Source: Pseudomonas parafulva NBRC 16636 = DSM 17004 (GTDB taxonomy: Bacteria > Pseudomonadota > Gammaproteobacteria > Pseudomonadales > Pseudomonadaceae). From it: a stretch of 64,000 nucleotides of DNA. Made by a program: the position numbers and the translations under genes. The notes beneath the pieces were generated by a model. It saw only the letters and a program-made list of their open reading frames with translations. It was not told the origin of the DNA and did not search any database. Shown here piece after piece: positions 40,433 through 48,303 of the stretch; within the stretch, counting starts at the first letter, position 1, and each line of letters begins with the position of its first letter. The stretch covers positions 1 through 64,000 of the forward strand of contig NZ_BBIU01000007.1 of the NCBI RefSeq assembly GCF_000730645.1, read 5' to 3'.

Positions 40433-40448
40433 ACACACATTGGTGTCT
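40431..40448. terminator. Short hairpin after the CheBR-kinase gene
   Basis: AGACAC (40431-40436) and GTGTCT (40443-40448) pair perfectly with a 6-base loop, 28 bases after the CheBR-type gene stop. It shares two bases with the outer arm of the neighbouring ribosome-binding-site hairpin, so the two compete slightly. No T-run follows. Confidence 0.35.
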
Positions 40449-40475
40449 TGAGGGCACGTCAATCCCGACGAACGG

Positions 40476-43400
40476 TCAGTACGGCACCGATCCGTGCAGG
40501 TTTTCGATAGCCTCTACCAATTCGTCGTAGCCAACCGGCTTGTTCAGGTGGCGGTCGAACCCGGATTGCCGAGACTTGTGCTGGTCGGCGCTGGCCCCGT
40601 AGCCCGTCAGGGCAATTGCCGGGACATGCTTCAGATGGTCCAGCGCACGGAGTGCCCGAATCAGAGCATGGCCATCCATCACCGGCATACCGATATCGGA
40701 CAGGATGATGTCGTAACGCCCCGTTTGCGCGGCCGCCAGGGCCTGTTGCGGGTCACTGAAGGCACTTACCCGGGCGCATTCCATTTCCAGCAACTGTTGC
40801 ATCACATCCAGTACCTCCGGCGAATCGTCCACCAGCAATACATGGATGCCGCTCAGCCGGCCATCGGTGTCGGGGTCGCTGGGTGCCACCGGTGTGACCT
40901 GGCCGGCGTGCGCCAAGGGCAGGGTAACGGTAAAGGTGCACCCCTGGCCGATGCCAGCCGACTGCGCATGCACGGTGCCGCCGTGGGCTTCGACCAGTTG
41001 CCGCACCAGCGACAGCCCGATGCCCAGGCCCTCGCGGGCCGGGTGCCCCCCTTGGGGCGCAGCCTGGCTGAACAGGTCGAAGATGTGCTCCAGGCTATCT
41101 GGCGTGAGGCCGATGCCCTGGTCGATGACGCGCAGCGATACCTTCGCCTCGTCGTGGCTCAGCGCCAGGCGGATCGGGCTGCCGGGCGGGCTGAACTTGA
41201 TGGCGTTGTTCAACAGGTTCCAGATCACCTGTTCCAGGCGGGTGTTGTCGCCGTCGATATACAGCGGCAAACCGTCGGCTGGCAGCTCCAGCAGCACGCC
41301 CGAGGCCGGCTGCTCACTCACTACCACGGCGTGGATGCCTTGCACGATGGCCGACACATCCACGGGCTCGGTCTTGAGCTTGAGTTTGCCGGTGCGAATG
41401 CGCGCCACATCCAGCAGGTCATCGATGATGCGTGCCTGGCTGGTGACCGCATCACGAATGGTCGCCACCGCCTTGCTCGCAGCGCCCATGTGCACCACGG
41501 ATGGCAAGCGCCGAAGGATCTCGGCGTTGAGCTGGATGAGGTTGAGCGGGTGCTTGAGCTCGTGCGACATGATGGCGAAGAACTCATCCTTCAGGTGGCT
41601 GTTGCTCTGCGATTCGGCCAACTGCTTGCTCTGCTCGTCATGCAGCCGTTTGAGGCCGGTGAGGTCGCGGGCGATCTTGACGAAGCCGCGCAGGGAGCTG
41701 CCTTTGAGGCGTGAGATTTCACCGCTGGAAAAGAAGCGGCTGCCGTCCTTGCGCACATGCCAACGCTCGTCCTGGCCCCGGCCATTCACCCGGGCGGCGT
41801 GCAGTTCGTGCTCGGGCACACCGTGCTGGCAGTCTTCTTCAGTGAAGATGAGCTGGTAGTGCTGGCCCATCACCTCGGCCTTGCTGTGGCCGAAAATCAG
41901 CGTGGCACCGGTGTTCCAGTCGGTGATCAGGCCCTGTTCATCCAGCAGAATGATGGCAAATTCATGGGTGCTTTCGGCCACCACCCGCATGCGCTCTTCG
42001 CCCAGGCGTACGCGCTCTTCGGCGGCGCGGCTCTTGCTGATGTCGATGAAGGTGAGTACCGCGCCGTCGATCTTCTTTTCGCTGGAGCGGTAGGGCAGCA
42101 ACCGCGCCAGGTACCAGTGCTGGTCCTTGCCGCCAATTTCCCGCTCGATGATGTGCTCGCCTTTGACCACGGCCCGGGCATCATCCCCCAAGGCGGGGTA
42201 GTCCAGCCGGTGGGTGATGTCGAGCAGGGAGCGGCCGGTGTCCACCGGCAGCATGTTGAACAGGTCGGTAGCACGGGGGGTGAACCAGCGGATGTGCAGA
42301 TTGCGGTCGACAAACACCGTGGCGATATCGGTACTGGCGATCAGGTTGCTGAGGTAGTCGTTGACCTTGTCGGTTTCCTCGACCTTGTTCTTCAGCTCGT
42401 AATTGACCGTCAGCAGCTCCTCGTTGATGGACTGCAGCTCTTCCTTGCTGGTTTCCAGCTCTTCGCTGGCCGAGCGCAGCTCCTCGTTGATCGCCTGCAT
42501 CTCTTCGTTGGAAGCGGTCAACTCTTCGCTGGAAACTTCCGACTGCTCAATGGTTTCCTGCAATTGCAGGCGCGTGCGCTGCAGTTCGCGCTCAAGGTTG
42601 TTCAGCACCATGCTGTCGGTTTGGCGGATGGCGCCCGGCAACGGGAGCGACAGGTCTGGCGCGCGCTCGTCGAACACCACCAGCAGGTACTCGCCGGTGC
42701 TGAACTCATCCTTGTGGGGCTGAACCGTTATTTCCACCTGGGAGCGCTGTTCACCTTCGCCCAGGTCAACCGGCCGGGAAGTGACGGCTTCGCTACCCTG
42801 GCGTGCCTGGAATAACGAACTGCGCAGGGCCAGGCGCAAGCTGGGCAACACCAGGTTGAGCAGGTTACGGCTCAGCTCGCCGCCACCTAGCTGCATGTAG
42901 CGGCCAACCCCTTCACTCAGGTGCAGGATGGTGCCTTCGCCGTCGATGATGAGGCTGGGTGGGGTGCATCGCGCCAACGCCCGATGGTGCACTTCGGCGA
43001 AATCAGGCTTGCGTGCTGCTTTTGCCTTGCCTGGAATACGCACCTGCAGGTTGGGCAGGTCGGCCCCCGTCAACTGGCGGCCGGAACGCGGGTTGCTATG
43101 GTTGACTTCGCGCGCACGGTAAATACGGTTGCGTTTGTCGACCACGGCAAACAGCTCACTGGCGAGTTCGGCGGACTCTGATGTGCCCAGAAACAGGAAG
43201 CCGCCCGGGCGCAGGGCAAAATGGAACATCCGCAGGATGTCCTTCTGGATCTCCCGGTCGAGGTAGATGAGCAGGTTGCGGCAGACGATCAGGTTCAACT
43301 GCGAGAACGGTGGATCAGACAGCAGGTTGTGCCGCGCAAACAGCACCTTCTCGCGGATTTCCTTGCGCACGTGGTAGTGCTGGTCTTCCCTGACGAAGAA

Positions 43401-44615
43401 CTGGCGTAGCCGGGAAGGCGGCACGTCGGTCACGATCGATTCCGGGTACGACCCCTGGCGGGCATTGACGATGGCCCGTTCGTCCAGGTCGGTGGCGAAC
43501 ACCTGCACCTGGCTGGCGCGCTGTTCCACGGCAAGTTGCTCGCAGGCAAGGATTGCAAGGCTGTACGCTTCTTCGCCGGTGGAGCAGCCGGCAGACCAGA
43601 TGCGAATCTCGCCTGCACCTTCGCTGGGGTCCGGTTCGCTGACCAGCTGTGGCAACACGTGCCGCTCCAGGGCCTCGAAGGCTTCCCGGTCGCGGAAGAA
43701 ATTGGTAACGCCAATCAGCATGTCGGCGAGCAGGGCTGCCGACTCGTCCTGGTGTTCTTCAAGGTAATGCAGGTACGCGGCCAGGTCGGGCTGACCGGTG
43801 ACGTGCAGGCGCCGTTCGATACGGCGCAGCACGGTCGCGCGTTTGTAATGCTGGAAGTCGTGGCCGGTGACGCTGCGCAGTTGCAGCAGTATTTCCTCAA
43901 GCAGGGGCTCGGAGGCTTGCGGGTCGCCTGCCCGAGTACCCAGGGCAGGTGGCAGCGTGTCGTCGTCAATGCGGGGCAGCTTCACCTGGCAGGCATTGTG
44001 CCACAGCTCCATGAGTTTCTGCGCCAGTTCCGCAGCCGGCAGCACCACATCCACCAGGCCGGTCTCGATGGCGGCCCGGGGCATGCTGTCGTATTGCGCA
44101 TCGTCCGGGCTCTGCACCAGGGTCACGCCGCCTTGCTCCTTGATACGCGAGAGGCCCACCGCGCCGTCCGCGCCGGTACCGGACAACACGACGCAGAACG
44201 CATGGTCCTTGTGCACGTCGGCCAGGTCACGGAAAAACAGGTCGATCGCCACGTGATCGCCGCGGCGACGGTTGGCCGGCGCTACACGCAGATAACCGTC
44301 GTTGGTCGACAGCCGATTGGCAGGCGAAATGACGTAGACGTGGTTGCGCTCGATAGGCACCGGCTCGGTGACCTGGCGCACTGGCATGCTGGTGGTTTCC
44401 TGGATGATGCGGTCGGCGACGCTTTGATGGTCGGGCGACAGGTGCAGCACGATGACAAAGGCCATGCCGGAGTCAGCCGGCATTTGCCGGAACAGGGTGC
44501 AGATGGCCTCCATGCCACCCGCCGAGGCGCCGATGCCGACCACGGGGAAGTCCAAGTGGCTGGGGCTGAGATTCGACGGGTGGGGCGCGGCGGGCTGGTT
44601 AGCGGTCGACTTCAT
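40476..44615 (-). CDS. CheB-CheR-PAS hybrid histidine kinase-receiver fusion
   Basis: 1379 residues. Order: CheB methylesterase (GIGASAGGMEAI near residue 27, LSGTGADGAVGLSRIKEQGG); CheR methyltransferase (RIWSAGCSTGEEAYSLAI near 330, NLIVCRNLLIYLD); a long Glu-rich coiled coil (SSEELTASNEEMQAINEELRS); two PAS domains; HisKA (IMSHELKHPLNLIQLNAE); HATPase with NALINNAIKF-type N box and GIGLSLVRQLVEAHGG; and a C-terminal receiver (LLVDDSPEVLD, phosphoacceptor Asp in IILSDIGMPVMDG, LNKP). It probably senses envelope or light/redox signals through the PAS domains. No dedicated chemoreceptor is nearby. The ATG at 44615 follows AAGGCACCGCC. Confidence 0.93.
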   Translation of the reverse strand: MKSTANQPAAPHPSNLSPSHLDFPVVGIGASAGGMEAICTLFRQMPADSGMAFVIVLHLSPDHQSVADRIIQETTSMPVRQVTEPVPIERNHVYVISPANRLSTNDGYLRVAPANRRRGDHVAIDLFFRDLADVHKDHAFCVVLSGTGADGAVGLSRIKEQGGVTLVQSPDDAQYDSMPRAAIETGLVDVVLPAAELAQKLMELWHNACQVKLPRIDDDTLPPALGTRAGDPQASEPLLEEILLQLRSVTGHDFQHYKRATVLRRIERRLHVTGQPDLAAYLHYLEEHQDESAALLADMLIGVTNFFRDREAFEALERHVLPQLVSEPDPSEGAGEIRIWSAGCSTGEEAYSLAILACEQLAVEQRASQVQVFATDLDERAIVNARQGSYPESIVTDVPPSRLRQFFVREDQHYHVRKEIREKVLFARHNLLSDPPFSQLNLIVCRNLLIYLDREIQKDILRMFHFALRPGGFLFLGTSESAELASELFAVVDKRNRIYRAREVNHSNPRSGRQLTGADLPNLQVRIPGKAKAARKPDFAEVHHRALARCTPPSLIIDGEGTILHLSEGVGRYMQLGGGELSRNLLNLVLPSLRLALRSSLFQARQGSEAVTSRPVDLGEGEQRSQVEITVQPHKDEFSTGEYLLVVFDERAPDLSLPLPGAIRQTDSMVLNNLERELQRTRLQLQETIEQSEVSSEELTASNEEMQAINEELRSASEELETSKEELQSINEELLTVNYELKNKVEETDKVNDYLSNLIASTDIATVFVDRNLHIRWFTPRATDLFNMLPVDTGRSLLDITHRLDYPALGDDARAVVKGEHIIEREIGGKDQHWYLARLLPYRSSEKKIDGAVLTFIDISKSRAAEERVRLGEERMRVVAESTHEFAIILLDEQGLITDWNTGATLIFGHSKAEVMGQHYQLIFTEEDCQHGVPEHELHAARVNGRGQDERWHVRKDGSRFFSSGEISRLKGSSLRGFVKIARDLTGLKRLHDEQSKQLAESQSNSHLKDEFFAIMSHELKHPLNLIQLNAEILRRLPSVVHMGAASKAVATIRDAVTSQARIIDDLLDVARIRTGKLKLKTEPVDVSAIVQGIHAVVVSEQPASGVLLELPADGLPLYIDGDNTRLEQVIWNLLNNAIKFSPPGSPIRLALSHDEAKVSLRVIDQGIGLTPDSLEHIFDLFSQAAPQGGHPAREGLGIGLSLVRQLVEAHGGTVHAQSAGIGQGCTFTVTLPLAHAGQVTPVAPSDPDTDGRLSGIHVLLVDDSPEVLDVMQQLLEMECARVSAFSDPQQALAAAQTGRYDIILSDIGMPVMDGHALIRALRALDHLKHVPAIALTGYGASADQHKSRQSGFDRHLNKPVGYDELVEAIENLHGSVPY

Positions 44616-44863
44616 GGCGGTGCCTTGTACAGACCTGACAGACAGCCCATCGACGCATCGCCGGGCAGGAAGGCGGCCATTATAGGCACCGCGCCTGGGG
44701 ATTCGCGAGCGCTCTGATATTACGCCAATGGTTGGCCTGCAAGTTTTTGGCATCCTGGCGCGCCGGGGGCGCTGTGCAGCCCAGGCTTCACATCCGATGG
44801 AATTTTTGGCCAGTCCCAAGACTCCATCCTTGGGTCATCCATGGAAAAGAGGAGGGTCGAGCG

Positions 44864-45133
44864 ATGCCTAGTCCCCAGCTGTACATCATCGACTACAAGC
44901 TTCACGGGGAGCTGCGCAGTTTCATCATCCGCCTGGAGCGCATGGACAATGCAGAGGCGTGGCATTGGGCAAGCTGTGATGCCGGGATTGGCATCATCCC
45001 GAAATTCGGGCGCGAGAAGATCCGCAAGGTCAGCCGGCCAATGGCTGAACGGTATGGCGTCACCGACGTGAGCTGGCGTATTTCAGGCAGCAAGCCCAAC
45101 CAGTCAGTTGAAGACCCGGCGACCACTGCCTGA
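44864..45133 (+). CDS. Small conserved hypothetical protein (89 aa)
   Basis: 89 residues from the ATG at 44864, which has a strong GAGGAGGG ribosome-binding site. LYIIDYKLHGELRSFIIRLERMDNAEAWHWASCDAGIG and the following PKFGREKIRKVSRPMAERYGVTDVSWR suggest a compact alpha/beta fold. I believe it belongs to a Pseudomonas-restricted family (possibly DUF6555), but I could not confirm this. It is divergent from the CheBR-type kinase across 248 bases with no other gene. Function unknown. Confidence 0.75.
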   Translation: MPSPQLYIIDYKLHGELRSFIIRLERMDNAEAWHWASCDAGIGIIPKFGREKIRKVSRPMAERYGVTDVSWRISGSKPNQSVEDPATTA

Positions 45134-45155
45134 AACCACCTTTAATAACGCCCTG

Positions 45156-45326
45156 TCAGGCCCCTGACTCCGGATCACTGGCAGGCACCGCTGGCCGGTT
45201 TTGCTCGTCATCTGCTATGCCAGGGTCTGTGTCAGGGTCATCCACCCGGTCGTTACGCCGGTCTGGTTCGAGTTCCGGCCAATCATCCTGCACGTTACCG
45301 CCACCCATCCAGTGCCTGGTACTCAT
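45156..45326 (-). CDS. Small acidic hypothetical protein (56 aa)
   Basis: Frame from ATG at 45326 to TGA at 45156, with a strong GGAGGG ribosome-binding site 9 bases upstream. The 56 residues are rich in Asp, Pro and Arg (PDRRNDRVDDPDTDPGIADDE) and end in PASDPESGA. No hydrophobic segment is present. It is convergent with the 89-residue gene, 22 bases apart. It resembles the other short acidic, probably disordered proteins in the window. Function unknown. Confidence 0.55.
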   Translation of the reverse strand: MSTRHWMGGGNVQDDWPELEPDRRNDRVDDPDTDPGIADDEQNRPAVPASDPESGA

Positions 45327-45346
45327 GTTTGCGCCCTCCGTCCGGG

Positions 45347-45372
45347 TAAAAGGGCCCGCCTATGGGCGGGCC
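45347..45372 (-). terminator. Intrinsic terminator after the LuxR-type response regulator
   Basis: On the minus strand GGCCCGCC (45372-45365) and GGCGGGCC (45360-45353) pair around a 4-base loop and are followed by TTTTA (45350-45346). It lies about 100 bases after the response regulator stop. Confidence 0.7.
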
Positions 45373-45474
45373 AACACAGGAGTGAGAGGCCAAGCCACCG
45401 ATGACCTCTCATAGTGTGAGAAGCGCTTAATGTGTGAGAGGTCCCCGTCAGTTGGCTCAAGCCGGACCAACGGT

Positions 45475-46089
45475 TCAACTGCCGGTGTACTTGACTGCGG
45501 CAGCGGTGCGGGAGCTGACGTTCAACGCTTTCAACAGTGATGACACATGGATGCGCACGGTGAACGGCGAGATGTCCAATTCCTTGGCGATTTCCTTGTT
45601 GGTCTTGCCTTGGGCAATGAGTTGCAGCACTTCCTGCTGACGCTGGGTGAGCTGCTCCACGCCCTGCTCGGCGTCGAGGCTGGGCAGCAACCCTGAAGGC
45701 AGGTACCGGACCAGCACATCGCCCTGGCGAATGGCCAGGATGGCCGCCCCGATTTCATCAGCGCCCAGGCTCTTGCCAATAAACCCGTCCACGCCTGTGG
45801 CCATGACCTGCTCGATGATCATCGGGTCATCCACCATGGACACGATGATCAGCGTAGTGCGCTGCCACTGCCGGCGCAGCTGCGCCAGGCTGGCGATATC
45901 CGTCAAACCAGGGAAACGCAGGTCCAGTATCAGCGTATCTGGCACGTCCCCGACCACGGCCAGGGCGATCACCTCGTCCAGCCTCCCTGCTTCTTCCACG
46001 CAGGCACCCGGCAGCACGCGCTGCACGGTGCGCACCATGGCTTCCCTGAACAGCGGATGGTCATCCGCCACAATGATGCGACACTTCAC
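45475..46089 (-). CDS. NarL/LuxR-type response regulator
   Basis: 204 residues from a GTG at 46089 with GGGAG upstream; an ATG at 46128 in frame is an alternative. The receiver has VADDHP acidic residues, the phosphoacceptor Asp in LILDLRFPG, and lysine in FIGKSLG. The C-terminal LuxR domain reads LTQRQQEVLQLIAQGKTNKEIAKELDISPFTVRIHVSSLLKAL. It is divergent from a hybrid kinase 113 bases away, its likely partner. Related regulators in Pseudomonas control acetate and acyl-CoA use, which would fit the acetate-permease-like gene in the neighbouring paa region. Confidence 0.87.
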   Translation of the reverse strand: MKCRIIVADDHPLFREAMVRTVQRVLPGACVEEAGRLDEVIALAVVGDVPDTLILDLRFPGLTDIASLAQLRRQWQRTTLIIVSMVDDPMIIEQVMATGVDGFIGKSLGADEIGAAILAIRQGDVLVRYLPSGLLPSLDAEQGVEQLTQRQQEVLQLIAQGKTNKEIAKELDISPFTVRIHVSSLLKALNVSSRTAAAVKYTGS

Positions 46090-46202
46090 GCTTGGCAACT
46101 CCCTATGGCCGCGGTTGGATCCAACCATGTTAACTTAGCATCCCCTCCAGGAAGGGCCTGCTCGCACTCGCTTGATTCAGCCGCACGGAAAGGACAATGC
46201 CC

Positions 46203-47825
46203 ATGGAACTGGACAAGAACACTGAACTGGACCAAGCGAACCTGCGCCTGGTGGTGGGCAGTTGTGCACTGGTGTACGTCAGCCTGCTGGTGTTTCTGCC
46301 CGGCAGCACGCCTGGCGTCCATCTCACCGTAAGCTGCTACATTTTCATTTTTCTGTTGGTGTCGGTGGCTTTGCGCCAGGCCATCGCCCGCTGGCCCGGC
46401 CACTACCCCTGGCGGCGGGTGCTGGGCATGGTGCATGACTACACCGGCACCTGCTTTGGCCTTGTGGTAGGCGGAGAGCCCGCATTGCCGCTGTATGCAG
46501 TGATGGTGTGGGTGAACCTGGGCAACGGCATGCGCTTTGGCTCGCGCTACCTGGCGATTGCTACCGGCCTTGCGCTGGTGGCGCTGCTGGCCGTGTACCA
46601 GATTACCCCGTACTGGCAGGCCAACCCGTTCATGGTGCTGATGCTGCTGGTCACCAGCACGGTGATACCCGGCTACGCCCACTTGCTGCTGGAACGCACC
46701 CGCAAGGCCTCGGAGCAGGCGGCGGCGGCCAACCGCGAAAAATCGCGTTTTCTGGCCCAGGCCAGCCATGACCTGCGCCAGCCGATTCACTCCATCAGCC
46801 TGTTCACGGCGTGCCTGCGCGAGGCACGGCTGGGGGAAGAAGAGCGCAGCTTGGTGGACAGCATCGACCGCTCGCTGTTGAACGTGTCGCAGCTGTTCCG
46901 TTCGATTCTCGACCTGTACACCCTGGACAACGGCCGTGTGCAGCCTCGCTACGAAACCTTTGCGCTGGGCGAATTTCTGGCCGAGCTGTTGCGCCAGAAC
47001 GCCGAAGCAGCCCGGTGGGCCGGCGTGGACATGCGCCTGCGCCCCTGCACCCACTGGACACGGGCTGACCGCGGGATGCTGGCCACCATGGTGCAGAACG
47101 TGCTGTCCAACAGCTTCAAGTACGCCGCGCAACGCCCACTGCTGATTGCCGTAAGGCGCTGTGGTAACGGGCTGGCCATTGTCATCTGCGACCAGGGCAG
47201 GGGGATCGACCCGGCGCACCAGGCGCTGGTCTTCGAAGAGTTCTATCGGGTACGGCAGGTGCGTGACAAGGACATCGAAGGCGTGGGGCTGGGCCTGTCG
47301 ATTGTGCGCAGGCTGGGCCGGTTGATGGGTTTGCACGTGCAATTGCGCTCGCGGCTGGGGCATGGCACCACACTGGCCCTGCAAGGCTTGCCGCGCCTGG
47401 CTGCGCAAACCCAAAAGGCCGTTACCGAACAGACACTGGCAGCACCCGGCATGCTGAGCGGCTTGCGCGTGTGCCTGATCGAGGATGACCACAACGTGTT
47501 GCGCGCGACCACCGGGCTGCTGCAGCGCTGGGGATGCGAGGTGGCTGCGCACAGTTCGGCGCAGGTCACCAACCGTGACTGCGACGTGATCGTGGCGGAC
47601 TATGACCTGGGACAAGAGGCGACCGGTGTGGATTGCATTGAACGGTTGCGGGCGCAGCGGGGGTGGGCAGTACCAGCGCTGATCATGACCGGCCATGACC
47701 CGGACAGAATCCAGGCAGTGGTGCAGGGTCGCGACATCGCGGTACTGTCCAAACCCGTGCGCCCAGCCGAGCTGCGGGCCGCCCTGCGCACGTTGCGCGA
47801 AGGTTCGGCGGCGCCGGTCGGTTAA
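46203..47825 (+). CDS. Membrane hybrid histidine kinase with receiver domain
   Basis: 540 residues. Five or six membrane segments fill the first 170 residues. HisKA follows, with His in QASHDLRQPIHSISLFT, then HATPase with N box QNVLSNSFKYA, CDQGRGID and EGVGLGLSIVRRLG. A receiver closes the protein (VCLIEDDHNVLR, Asp in DVIVADYDLG, lysine in VLSKPVRP). The SHDLRQP motif is that of the TutC/MxtR-like group. An ATG at 46197 has a ribosome-binding site only 2 bases away, so 46203 is preferred. It probably phosphorylates the divergent response regulator. Confidence 0.88.
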   Translation: MELDKNTELDQANLRLVVGSCALVYVSLLVFLPGSTPGVHLTVSCYIFIFLLVSVALRQAIARWPGHYPWRRVLGMVHDYTGTCFGLVVGGEPALPLYAVMVWVNLGNGMRFGSRYLAIATGLALVALLAVYQITPYWQANPFMVLMLLVTSTVIPGYAHLLLERTRKASEQAAAANREKSRFLAQASHDLRQPIHSISLFTACLREARLGEEERSLVDSIDRSLLNVSQLFRSILDLYTLDNGRVQPRYETFALGEFLAELLRQNAEAARWAGVDMRLRPCTHWTRADRGMLATMVQNVLSNSFKYAAQRPLLIAVRRCGNGLAIVICDQGRGIDPAHQALVFEEFYRVRQVRDKDIEGVGLGLSIVRRLGRLMGLHVQLRSRLGHGTTLALQGLPRLAAQTQKAVTEQTLAAPGMLSGLRVCLIEDDHNVLRATTGLLQRWGCEVAAHSSAQVTNRDCDVIVADYDLGQEATGVDCIERLRAQRGWAVPALIMTGHDPDRIQAVVQGRDIAVLSKPVRPAELRAALRTLREGSAAPVG

Positions 47826-47844
47826 ACCAGCGCTGTATCAGCTG

Positions 47845-48144
47845 CTACTGCAGCCTCGGGGTTTCGCCTTCCTTCACGCAGCTGGGTGAAGGTTGGTAGA
47901 TACCCATCCCCGCCACCGCCACCAGGCCGCCGCTCGGGATCTGACACTCGAATCGTCCTTTGCCAGTGGCTGCCGTGTAATAGGTAATGGTGCTGTCGTT
48001 GCGCACGTCCGCGATCCGGGACACCTTGGTGTTCAGCACCAGTTCGGTACGTTGCTTGAGGGTTTCGTCAGAAGGCTTGACGGTCTGGCAGCCGGCCACG
48101 CCGACCAGGATGGCGGCACTGATGAGCAGTTTGAAGGGGGTCAT
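47845..48144 (-). CDS. Small lipoprotein (99 aa)
   Basis: 99 residues. Signal TPFKLLISAAILVGVAGC with the lipobox VAGC, lipidated Cys at residue 19. The mature part VRNDSTITYYTAATGKGRFECQIPSGGLVAVAGMGIYQPSPSC contains two cysteines that could form a disulphide. It has no known domain that I can name. It is convergent with the hybrid kinase, 19 bases apart, and downstream of the paaZ terminator region. Probably an outer-membrane lipoprotein. Confidence 0.8.
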   Translation of the reverse strand: MTPFKLLISAAILVGVAGCQTVKPSDETLKQRTELVLNTKVSRIADVRNDSTITYYTAATGKGRFECQIPSGGLVAVAGMGIYQPSPSCVKEGETPRLQ

Positions 48145-48257
48145 GAAGAAGCTTCCTTGGCGGTGTTATCCCCAGACTATAAACCCACGAGTCAGGCGGG
48201 GCGATTAGGACGGATGTACTAAATAGCCAGAGGCCACCACCTTGCTTAATCGCTTGT

Positions 48258-48297
48258 GCAGCCGTCGCGGCGCACGGCTCGGGGCCGCGACGGCTGC
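48258..48297. terminator. Long inverted repeat after paaZ
   Basis: GCAGCCGTCGCGGC (48258-48271) is perfectly complementary to GCCGCGACGGCTGC (48284-48297), with a 12-base loop that is also GC-rich. It lies 7 bases after the paaZ stop. No T-run follows on either strand, so it is a probable transcript end or stabiliser. Confidence 0.6.
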
Positions 48298-48303
48298 TGC
48301 CGC

